Positions 1 through 5,671 of a stretch of DNA of 6,820 nucleotides are shown here, piece by piece. Position numbers and translations under genes: made by a program. Position 1 is the stretch's first letter. The number at the start of each line of letters is the position of its first letter. The stretch spans positions 1 through 6,820 of the forward strand of contig DAOVSA010000031.1 of assembly GCA_030633635.1 (NCBI GenBank), written 5' to 3'. The stretch is from Candidatus Altarchaeota archaeon. GTDB lineage: Archaea; Altiarchaeota; Altiarchaeia; IMC4; DAOVSA01. The notes below the pieces were generated by a model, which had not been told where the DNA came from, ran no database searches, and saw only the letters and a list, made by a program, of their open reading frames with translations.

Positions 1-326
1 GGTTCTGGTCCAGCCCGTGAATCTACTACCAAATTTAGTCGCTCTAACATTTTAATCTCGCACGCGCATGACCATAATTTAGCAGATTGGTATTTAGATA
101 TAGTGCTATCCACAGGCGCACTTGTTGTTTTCTTGTATATTCCTATCGTTTTATCCTCTCTCGGGCGCACATCTGGTATAACAGGCTCTGCCTTATTTTT
201 TATTAAGTCTGGCTCTCTTTTCACATCATTTTCTTCCACAAACAATGACAGCATGACTGCCAGTATCCCAAAAGCGATAACTACCAACCACATAATACTA
301 TCGATCTCAAGTATCAGGTCGTGCAT
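1..326 (-). CDS. N-terminally anchored membrane protein, 3' end outside the window
   Basis: Direct reading of the minus strand from the ATG at 326 gives 108 codons without a stop, leaving the window at its left edge. Residues 11-30 form one hydrophobic helix (IMWLVVIAFGILAVMLSLFV). After it comes a charged, proline-containing linker (about 31-75) and the beginning of a further segment with a CAC motif at 87-89 and a probable helix. The part after the helix has no N-X-S/T sequon, unlike the ectodomains encoded on the other strand, which mildly favours a cytosolic location. The start overlaps the end of tubulin homologue A by 20 nt and has a GGGAG Shine-Dalgarno motif 8 nt upstream. Codon 12 (ATG) is an alternative start but would cut into the helix. 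The layout (N-terminal helix, charged linker, later domain) resembles that of ZipA, the bacterial FtsZ tether, but this is an analogy of architecture only. Family not recognised. Confidence 0.75.
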   Translation of the reverse strand, partial: MHDLILEIDSIMWLVVIAFGILAVMLSLFVEENDVKREPDLIKNKAEPVIPDVRPREDKTIGIYKKTTSAPVDSTISKYQSAKLWSCACEIKMLERLNLVVDSRAGPE

Positions 327-1566
327 CAGAAGAACTCCCTTTCTTAAGTATATTCAATTTTTCCCAGATATAGTTACTGAGTTCGTCTTCATTAAAATCA
401 CAGTATTTCTCCCTGACGTCCTCGTAGATACCGGGACCGATATCCGACTTTCCGCTGTCTATAGTATCGCGAACTCTTTTTATATACAGTGATATCTCGT
501 CCACAAAGTCGGTAGCATTATGGAACTCGCTTAAATAATCCTCAATAGGAGGGAAGGCGATATTCAACAATAGTGCTGACTTAACCGGTTTATCAAATTT
601 GGATAGATATAAATTTACATCAACATCACCGTTACCCTTTAAGCGATTCACAATATTAATGTATGTATTTGCCTGACTCGACTGCACTTCTCCATCACTA
701 TTCGATACAATGATAATTCCAAGTTTCTTTGGAGTGACGTTGCCACATAGTTTGCCTATGGATACTGAATCTTGGATGATTCTACCGATTCCTGCAGTCG
801 TTGATTTACTTGAAAGTGGAAAAATCTCAGGAAACACCGTCTTTATCTCAAACCCATCCTCAACGTATAACAGATTCTGCAGGTCTGCAAAATCGAATAC
901 AGGATAAGAGTCTAAGAAAGATGGCGCAAGCAGTACATCTGCCACCCGTATGATAGGCATATTTCTCGGATCGAATCCATCTGTCTTTATCCTGTTTCGT
1001 TCAAGGGTTTTTGAGATTACTTCGTTATCAAATAGGAAGATGACATCCGAACTCATGTACGTTGAAACAAGATTTACGAGCGTATTGAACTTGTATCTCC
1101 GTTCCCCCTTTATCTGGGAGCCGTGCAGGACAGAAAAGGGAAGCACCAATCCACCGGTATGTTCTCTGATCCACCTGGCAAGTACCGATGCTCCACCGCC
1201 ACCTGTTCCGCCAGCCAGTGAATGGAAGATTATCACAGCCTTTGATCGCATGAAAATCGCCTCTAATTCATCTGACATTCTGTTCTCCAAAAAATCTGTT
1301 AGCAGCAGTTCCGAAAGTATGAAATTCCCGCCTATTCCACGCCGCACCGCCCTTGCATACAGCACATCATGGATTAACTGAAATTTCCTGTGCTTCCGTC
1401 TGAGTTGATTGTAATTTCCCATAAAAATTTTGTGATCATGCTCATTTGAATTGAAATAGACAGCATTAAAATCCACATTACGGGTATATTCACGGTATCT
1501 GAGAAAGTCAAGGAGCAGGTTTCCACCTGCCTGCCCGATTCCAACCAGTGTTATCTCCTCGTTCAT
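307..1566 (-). CDS. Tubulin/FtsZ-superfamily GTPase homologue A
   Basis: A 419-aa protein with the full tubulin/FtsZ core. Visible in order: T1 loop GIGQAGGN (9-16); T2-like FNSNEHD (38-44); T3-like GIGGNF (77-82); the glycine-rich T4 signature SLAGGTGGGGAS (116-127); T5/H5 region with G154 and R157, matching the FtsZ pattern EGKKR except that K153 replaces the Glu; strand S6 VIFLFDNE (175-182); H7 with ADVLL (209-213), matching FtsZ NDVLL with Ala for Asn; and T7 VFDFADLQNLL (223-233), close to FtsZ NVDFADV with Val for Asn. D225 and D228, the latter equivalent to the catalytic Asp, are kept. A second domain follows (about 257-345) with FtsZ-like strand patterns (TTAGIG; KLGIIIVS), then a charged helical tail ending in a short probably disordered segment. 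There is no FtsZ C-terminal peptide. The family binds GTP and polymerises with hydrolysis at subunit contacts. The T1-to-T4 spacing (about 110 residues) is longer than in FtsZ (about 88). ATG overlaps the upstream stop as TGATG, with AAAGGTG 5 nt before it. Superfamily is firm; role is inferred. Confidence 0.93.
   Translation of the reverse strand: MNEEITLVGIGQAGGNLLLDFLRYREYTRNVDFNAVYFNSNEHDHKIFMGNYNQLRRKHRKFQLIHDVLYARAVRRGIGGNFILSELLLTDFLENRMSDELEAIFMRSKAVIIFHSLAGGTGGGGASVLARWIREHTGGLVLPFSVLHGSQIKGERRYKFNTLVNLVSTYMSSDVIFLFDNEVISKTLERNRIKTDGFDPRNMPIIRVADVLLAPSFLDSYPVFDFADLQNLLYVEDGFEIKTVFPEIFPLSSKSTTAGIGRIIQDSVSIGKLCGNVTPKKLGIIIVSNSDGEVQSSQANTYINIVNRLKGNGDVDVNLYLSKFDKPVKSALLLNIAFPPIEDYLSEFHNATDFVDEISLYIKRVRDTIDSGKSDIGPGIYEDVREKYCDFNEDELSNYIWEKLNILKKGSSSDARPDT
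335..340 (-). promoter_or_regulatory. Shine-Dalgarno site of the left-edge membrane protein gene
   Basis: AGGGAG on the minus strand lies 8 nt before the ATG at 326, inside the last codons of tubulin homologue A. It supports that start despite the 20-nt overlap, and suggests that ribosomes finishing the tubulin homologue can reinitiate here. Confidence 0.6.
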
Positions 1567-1721
1567 CAGAACACCTTTGTTATAACGTAACAGATGAGAA
1601 AGAACAGTATGCAGTATTTTGTGATTACATCGGTCAGAATATCAAGCGGCAAACCATAAACATATCCGACCGCATATATTCCGATCAATCCAGCAGAGAG
1701 CCAAAACAAAATCGATTTCAT
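1566..1721 (-). CDS. Small two-helix membrane protein, 51 aa
   Basis: Reading the minus strand from the ATG at 1721 gives 51 codons and a TGA at 1566-1568. The protein is almost entirely hydrophobic: helix 1 at about residues 4-23 (ILFWLSAGLIGIYAVGYVYG), a short turn with P25, D27 and D31, and helix 2 at about 34-49 (TKYCILFFLICYVITK). The start lies one base past the stop of the upstream 253-aa gene and has AAAGGCGG 5 nt before it. The stop overlaps the start of tubulin homologue A by one base (TGATG), which strongly suggests coupled translation and stoichiometric production. Its size and place suggest a membrane hairpin that could dock or regulate the filament protein made next; this is inference. 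No known family recognised. A chance ORF is unlikely because both junctions and the ribosome binding site fit. Confidence 0.8.
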   Translation of the reverse strand: MKSILFWLSAGLIGIYAVGYVYGLPLDILTDVITKYCILFFLICYVITKVF

Positions 1722-1722
1722 G

Positions 1723-2484
1723 TTAACCGCCTTTATTCATATCTTCATAAATGCATTCGTATATTCTTGTTATGGAATCCTTAAAGTCCTCATCAATACC
1801 ATCTGCAACATCATCAACACGGTTGACGATGTTTGAAAATGTTTCATCCTTTTTTGTTATGATGGTCTCAATATAGTGATAGAGCCGCTCCTGATCTACA
1901 AGTACATTCTTCCATCGAACGATACCAGTCTCCTTTGCAATCTCATCGATGGTCTCGTCTGTAAGATGTAACGGAAGGAAGAGATGAAGATCTCCCACGG
2001 TTTCAACCCCTATGCTTCCGAATTGTTCTCTTATCTCCCTTGAAATAAATATATTATCTACAATATAAAAATTTAAATTATAATATGAATTTCCAGTTTT
2101 ACTTTTCTTCATGATGAATAAATTCAGCATCATTTCACCTCCGACTCGGTTCCTTGGGTTTAGGTCCGCCATTATCTGATTGACATCTTCGATGGTTAAA
2201 AACTTCTTTTGAGAATATATTTCATCCAGTAACGGAAGCAATCTCACGTCTTCACTCTGCCATTCATCATAAATCGGCAGAACATGATCCTCTATCAAAA
2301 AAACAAGGTCAGAATCGTAGTGCGCTCTATAGAAATCCAAACTCGGAATCATATCCCTATATCTAACTGGAAACAGACATTTAATATCACTATTTCCAAT
2401 ATTATACTTTCTTATGATCTCTTTGAATCGCTTTTCTGAGGACGAAGTCCTAAAAAAGTTTAGAATTGTTTCAATGAGCTCCAT
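1723..2484 (-). CDS. Soluble protein of unknown function with possible winged-helix and helix-hairpin-helix-like parts, 253 aa
   Basis: First gene of the leftward unit. A TTG one codon earlier (2487) could also serve, but the ATG at 2484 is preferred. No membrane segment. Residues 1-90 are charged and mostly helical. Residues 95-142 read like a winged-helix fold: LTIEDVNQIMADLNP could be the helices, and MLNLFIMKKSKTGNSYYNLNFYIV could be two strands around a K/G turn. Residues 156-190 (GSIGVETVGDLHLF..., then LTDETIDEIAKETGI) resemble the GI-x-T-V-x-D-L ... I-A-x-x-T-G-I rhythm of small helix-hairpin-helix/SAM-like domains. The C-terminus (about 195-253) is helical and acidic with possible coiled-coil character. 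These domain guesses rest on pattern only. Its place ahead of the small membrane protein and tubulin homologue A suggests an adaptor or regulator of that filament rather than an unrelated DNA-binding protein, but DNA binding is not excluded. No clear Shine-Dalgarno motif precedes it. Confidence 0.85.
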   Translation of the reverse strand: MELIETILNFFRTSSSEKRFKEIIRKYNIGNSDIKCLFPVRYRDMIPSLDFYRAHYDSDLVFLIEDHVLPIYDEWQSEDVRLLPLLDEIYSQKKFLTIEDVNQIMADLNPRNRVGGEMMLNLFIMKKSKTGNSYYNLNFYIVDNIFISREIREQFGSIGVETVGDLHLFLPLHLTDETIDEIAKETGIVRWKNVLVDQERLYHYIETIITKKDETFSNIVNRVDDVADGIDEDFKDSITRIYECIYEDMNKGG

Positions 2485-2501
2485 CAAGAAAAATTAGATA
2501 C

Positions 2502-2509
2502 ATTTAAAT
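2502..2509 (+). promoter_or_regulatory. Probable TATA box of the rightward operon
   Basis: ATTTAAAT, the core of the 10-bp perfect palindrome CATTTAAATG at 2501-2510. Predicted transcription start is near 2532, leaving a leader of about 13 nt that contains a weak GTGA ribosome site (2533-2536), 8 nt before the ATG at 2545. No convincing BRE was seen. Confidence 0.4.
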
Positions 2510-2525
2510 GACATAAGGTTTTCGG

Positions 2526-2533
2526 TATTTAAG
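2526..2533 (-). promoter_or_regulatory. Probable TATA box of the leftward operon
   Basis: Read on the minus strand this is CTTAAATA, one base from the common archaeal form TTTAAATA. Predicted transcription start is near 2503, inside the opposing TATA box, with a leader of about 19 nt before the ATG at 2484 and no clear Shine-Dalgarno motif in it. Confidence 0.38.
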
Positions 2534-2544
2534 TGAAACTGTAA

Positions 2545-3681
2545 ATGGCACATCTTATAGTTGGAGTTGGTCAGGCTGGCTGTGGCGTCCTGAATGCACT
2601 GGCAACACATAGACGAAAATGGAAACTGACAATGTCAGATTTTTTTGCCGTGAATTCGGATCATGTCGATTTCCAGCGAGCCCGTAAAATTCCGAAAGAT
2701 ATGTGGATCGGTATATCTGAGAAAGAGAAAGATGCTGTAACTATAGAAGATGCGAAAGACTCTCTAAAAGAAACCGGTGCAGGATTTGCAGATCTGGTTG
2801 CAGGGGGGTATGGGAATGATGCCAGAGCCGCATCCGATGATGCAAAGATCATAGCGCCGAAGCTGGTTGGAAAAATGATGGATACGATCGGAGATCGAAA
2901 GAAGAGTATCAATCTCGCGCTCGTTATATTCGGTCTTGGAGGTGGAACTGGAGCAGGTTTCGGTCCGTATATCGTAAAAGAGCTTCTAAAAAAGCATGAT
3001 TATGTGATTCCACTCGTGATCTATCCATCTGATGCAGAAGGGAAACAAAGACACAAGAATGCACGTACATCTCTTGAGAACCTCTACTCCAGTGTAAACA
3101 CATCCATTTTATTCGATAACAATCTTTTAACGAGGAGAAAAACAAGTTTGGGTCTTGCTGACTTCAAAGGTCCGAACTGGATATTAGCCGAATGCATCGA
3201 AACGATGCTCTATATTCCTCCTGCGCTCTCAAAAGATGACCCCAACACTCCTGTACTCGATTATAAAGATTTCTGCAAGATACTTGGGCTTGGCGAAAGT
3301 GAGGAGTACATCGGAAGCTTTGGGATATCGCTCTATGTGTATCGCTTATTTGAAGCTCTTCTCCGAAGACCTGCCAAGGATCTGACCGCGATATCAAGGA
3401 ATCACGTAATTAACAGCATGAGAAGACGAATGATAGTAATAGATGCACCTCCTGTGCGAATTGGTTATGATATAGCAACCAGGGAGCGATTCTTCAAAAA
3501 AATAAGACGCGATGCGATACATAACAAACTGCGGGATGAGATCAGGAGATTCGGGGACGACATCGAAGATATTGATATCTGGGAGGGTTTTGTTCCGCAT
3601 AAACTCCCTTCGATCAGATATGCAACGCTGCAATCATACCTATTTGATGATTTCAAGGATGAAAAAGGAATAGAGATATGA
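2545..3681 (+). CDS. Tubulin/FtsZ-superfamily GTPase homologue B
   Basis: A 378-aa protein and the first gene of the rightward unit. T1 is GVGQAGCG (7-14), T2-like VNSDHVD (36-42), a T3-like GGYGNDA (87-93), and T4 GLGGGTGAGFGP (130-141), an excellent match to the tubulin/FtsZ signature. The T5/H5 segment AEGKQRHKNA (164-173) lines up with FtsZ FEGKKRMAFA, keeping the Glu and Arg that contact the nucleotide (E165, R169). S6 reads SILFDNNLL (187-195), like FtsZ IPNDKLL. H7 has FKGPNWIL (207-214): the base-contacting Asn is present (N211) but the following Asp is Trp (W212). T7 is VLDYKDFCKIL (237-247): Val for Asn, with D239 and D242 kept. T1 and T4 lie about 125 residues apart, nearer to tubulin than to FtsZ (about 88). 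The rest forms the second domain and a very basic helical region (about 270-330). No membrane helix and no FtsZ C-terminal peptide. GTP-dependent polymerisation is expected from the family; the cellular role is inferred. Confidence 0.93.
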   Translation: MAHLIVGVGQAGCGVLNALATHRRKWKLTMSDFFAVNSDHVDFQRARKIPKDMWIGISEKEKDAVTIEDAKDSLKETGAGFADLVAGGYGNDARAASDDAKIIAPKLVGKMMDTIGDRKKSINLALVIFGLGGGTGAGFGPYIVKELLKKHDYVIPLVIYPSDAEGKQRHKNARTSLENLYSSVNTSILFDNNLLTRRKTSLGLADFKGPNWILAECIETMLYIPPALSKDDPNTPVLDYKDFCKILGLGESEEYIGSFGISLYVYRLFEALLRRPAKDLTAISRNHVINSMRRRMIVIDAPPVRIGYDIATRERFFKKIRRDAIHNKLRDEIRRFGDDIEDIDIWEGFVPHKLPSIRYATLQSYLFDDFKDEKGIEI

Positions 3682-4187
3682 AGATAAGACAAATATTACT
3701 CCTTATTTTTGTGATTATATTGCTCATTTTACCTGCTCTGTCACAGGAGAACAATACCCTTATTCTAAGTGACATTGAATTCAATGAAACCACTTCCAAA
3801 ATTGTTATTCATGCAAACTGTTATGGAAACATCAGTACTGCCACCATCAACGAAGTAGAGGTCGATTTATGGTTTCAAGGGTTTTATTTTGATGAATTTA
3901 ATGAAACATTGACTGCAACGTTGAACGAAAGCATGGAATACTCGATGGATATCCCTAAACATGTTTATGGAAAAGTAGATATCACCACGCGCATAAGTCC
4001 TCTGGGAAACGAGAGCTATATAACAATAAAAGATAACGAGAAGTGCATAACCATTGACATTGGGAATGAAAACATAGCTCAGGAGAAGAAACTTTTGAAA
4101 CAGTTTGTGTTTATCGCAAATGTCGGTATAATCGTCTTGATTTTCACCGGAATGCTATTGGTGCTGGTTAGAAAAGATCGGATATGA
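3678..4187 (+). CDS. Type I membrane protein with sequon-rich ectodomain, 169 aa
   Basis: Start overlaps the stop of tubulin homologue B in an ATGA arrangement. Residues 1-22 look like a Sec signal peptide: KIRQ, a long hydrophobic stretch, then PALS before Q23. An ectodomain of about 120 residues follows, with alternating hydrophobic positions typical of a beta-sandwich. It contains six N-X-S/T sequons (N25, N36, N51, N75, N83, N111) and two cysteines (C48, C123) that could pair. Residues 143-164 form a transmembrane helix, followed by a five-residue basic tail (RKDRI) that sets the C-terminus in the cytosol. Family not recognised. Being coupled to the tubulin homologue suggests it is an outer part of the same complex. 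N-glycosylation is inferred from sequon density. Confidence 0.88.
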   Translation: MKIRQILLLIFVIILLILPALSQENNTLILSDIEFNETTSKIVIHANCYGNISTATINEVEVDLWFQGFYFDEFNETLTATLNESMEYSMDIPKHVYGKVDITTRISPLGNESYITIKDNEKCITIDIGNENIAQEKKLLKQFVFIANVGIIVLIFTGMLLVLVRKDRI

Positions 4188-4196
4188 GGTACGGAA

Positions 4197-4850
4197 ATGG
4201 ATATTATCGCACGTAAAATGCTTGAAATACTGATCGTGGTAATACTCTCCTGTCTGCTGGCATTCGGTGTGGTGTCGGTGATAGCACCCGAGTTAATACC
4301 ACCTATTGGCGAAGATCGGGTTAATCAAACAGAACCAGACATGGCTATGATAAATTATCGATTGAATGCAACGGGTGATAATTTGAGTGATATCGAAAAA
4401 AAGATGGATTACATCGATCCAGACGATTATCGTAACCTTTCTGTACTCGATAGTGAATTAAAGGGAAGTAAAACCTATCTAAGCGAACTGGAAAGGGAGA
4501 TTTCTGGACTGAACAATACATCCACCATTACAGATTCGATAAAATCCATAAACTCCCGAACAGAAGTAATACAGTACCAGATAGGGGAGAAGAAGGATAA
4601 ATATTATGCAGATATACTTGATTATGGACTAAAAGGATTTTTTGCAGGGATTGTGCTCTGTATATGTATAGTAACGATTCCATATCTCCAGTACAGGCGT
4701 GGAAAGTTATACGGTCTGATTGGTCATGGTGGAGAGAAAGAATACGCAAGAAATCGGTTCAGAAAGTTTTTATATGTTATGATACTATCTGGATTAATCA
4801 TACTTGGAAGTGGTTTGGTATTGGTGATTCTAAGAATAATTCTCATATAA
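4197..4850 (+). CDS. Three-helix membrane protein with coiled-coil ectodomain, 217 aa
   Basis: GAGGT lies 6 nt before this ATG, which follows the preceding stop by 9 nt. Helix 1 is at about 9-30. Residues 31-140 are polar and helical with heptad-like stretches (for example NLSDIEKKMDYI and LDSELKGSKTYLSELEREI), suggesting one or two coiled-coil arms. Helix 2 is at about 145-164. A strongly basic loop (165-190, YRRGKLYG and ARNRFRK) precedes helix 3 (about 191-216). The positive-inside rule and six sequons (N43, N57, N62, N80, N106, N107), all between helices 1 and 2, agree on one topology: N-terminus inside, coiled-coil outside, basic loop inside, C-terminus outside or ending in the membrane. 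The basic loop is the obvious candidate contact for a cytosolic filament (inference). Family not recognised. Confidence 0.87.
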   Translation: MDIIARKMLEILIVVILSCLLAFGVVSVIAPELIPPIGEDRVNQTEPDMAMINYRLNATGDNLSDIEKKMDYIDPDDYRNLSVLDSELKGSKTYLSELEREISGLNNTSTITDSIKSINSRTEVIQYQIGEKKDKYYADILDYGLKGFFAGIVLCICIVTIPYLQYRRGKLYGLIGHGGEKEYARNRFRKFLYVMILSGLIILGSGLVLVILRIILI

Positions 4851-4851
4851 C

Positions 4852-4857
4852 AGGAGG
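4852..4857 (+). promoter_or_regulatory. Strong Shine-Dalgarno site that fixes the start at 4862
   Basis: AGGAGG, the best ribosome binding site in the window, lies 4 nt before the ATG at 4862. It decides against the upstream in-frame ATG at 4664, which lies inside the preceding gene. Confidence 0.8.
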
Positions 4858-4861
4858 AAAA

Positions 4862-5671
4862 ATGTTGCGAAACACTGTACTGGTGCTGGTGGTTTTTCTG
4901 TCACTGCCATGGATGGCTCATGCGCAGACAGAGAATGTGATGGTAAATGATGATTGGGTTGCGATAAAAGAGTTTAAACTGACAGTTGGAAGCGATATCT
5001 ACAGTTTGAATCAGGTAAACGGAATAAAAGACCCGATCTATGTTGGGAAAGATGTTGAAATTGCTGAAACCTTGCATATCAAGAAAACCACGAATGAAAT
5101 CATACTGAAGACGAATCTGCAGAATCCAACATGGTACGTGGATCTGAACGCATATACCGGCGATACTATAAAGATCAATACAACAGGCGGAAAGGATATT
5201 GACATCAAGCTGGAAGGCGTCCTGGTTCCGGATATCGTGAACGAAAAGATAGATTTAAGTTACGATAGAGCAAGAATTATATTGTATAGAGATAAAATGC
5301 TTATAAATGAAAAAGTACTTCTTTTTTCCTGTATAAATTCAAAGGGAGATACAACTGTTTGGATAGGGATTCCGATAACGCATCCGGAAGTGGTAAAAGT
5401 GGAGGATAAACTGAGCGAATGTATCGGTCAAGGCATCTGTTCAGAATATGAAAGTTCCATAAATACATTGATGGATTATGGTCTGCTTGACAAAGCAAAC
5501 ATTGCCGCAAACGACTATAAAGAGTGTATAGATGCTGAGAGTGAAATGTATAACCAGATGGATGCGCTTAGAAAACAGCGGTATCTATTTGCAGGTGCAT
5601 GCCTTCTAATCGGATTTGGCATCGGATTTGTGATATTCAAAAATAAAAAAGGAGATAAAGGTCCATGGTAG
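4862..5671 (+). CDS. Secreted, C-terminally anchored membrane protein, 269 aa
   Basis: The frame is open from 4664, but the ATG at 4862 is chosen because it has AGGAGG just upstream and begins a clean signal peptide (residues 1-21, ending MAHA before Q22). Residues 25-180 are beta-rich, with a run of short strands (for example EFKLTVG, AETLHIKKT, ARIILYRDK) and one sequon (N106). Residues 181-238 are mostly helical. The ectodomain has four cysteines (C157, C187, C193, C222), enough for two disulfides. A glycine-rich transmembrane helix (about 241-259) leads to a ten-residue basic tail (KNKKGDKGPW). Topology is therefore ectodomain outside, tail inside, as for the 169-aa protein two genes earlier. 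The gene ends 7 nt inside the start of tubulin homologue C, implying coupling. No enzyme motif or known family recognised; a surface or adhesion-like beta domain is likely. Confidence 0.88.
   Translation: MLRNTVLVLVVFLSLPWMAHAQTENVMVNDDWVAIKEFKLTVGSDIYSLNQVNGIKDPIYVGKDVEIAETLHIKKTTNEIILKTNLQNPTWYVDLNAYTGDTIKINTTGGKDIDIKLEGVLVPDIVNEKIDLSYDRARIILYRDKMLINEKVLLFSCINSKGDTTVWIGIPITHPEVVKVEDKLSECIGQGICSEYESSINTLMDYGLLDKANIAANDYKECIDAESEMYNQMDALRKQRYLFAGACLLIGFGIGFVIFKNKKGDKGPW

Larger units (their letters stand above)
2485..2544. promoter_or_regulatory. Divergent promoter region between the two units
   Basis: The only intergenic gap of note in the window, 60 bp and AT-rich. It holds two TATA-like boxes 25 bp apart, each beginning a near-direct repeat: ATTTAAATGA at 2502-2511 and ATTTAAGTGA at 2527-2536 (9 of 10 bases identical). 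With the usual archaeal spacing of about 26 bp from box centre to start site, the first box can serve only the rightward gene and the second, read as CTTAAATA, only the leftward gene. Other assignments would place the start site inside a coding region. No promoter is visible elsewhere in the window. Confidence 0.5.

Noticed and set aside
103..492. 129-aa open frame on the plus strand
   Set aside because: It is antisense to the left-edge membrane protein and the end of tubulin homologue A, both with good ribosome sites and tight junctions.
950..1381. 143-aa open frame on the plus strand
   Set aside because: It is antisense to tubulin homologue A, which has clear motifs, and its composition (Ser/Pro-rich) is typical of a shadow frame.
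2046..2110. Very AT-rich stretch as a possible promoter or origin element
   Set aside because: It lies within the open frame of the 253-aa protein and encodes its strand-rich Asn/Tyr/Ile segment. No gene start lies downstream at a suitable distance.
2485..2487. TTG start for the 253-aa protein
   Set aside because: The ATG immediately after it is the simpler choice and no ribosome site favours the TTG. The difference is one residue.
2545..3681. Plasmid or phage TubZ/PhuZ partition system
   Set aside because: No TubR-type DNA-binding gene or tubC-like iteron array is seen, and the neighbours are secreted and membrane proteins.
4664..4861. 66-residue N-terminal extension of the 269-aa membrane protein from an upstream ATG
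   Set aside because: It lies inside the preceding gene in another frame, would bury the signal peptide, and ignores the strong AGGAGG 4 nt before the ATG at 4862.
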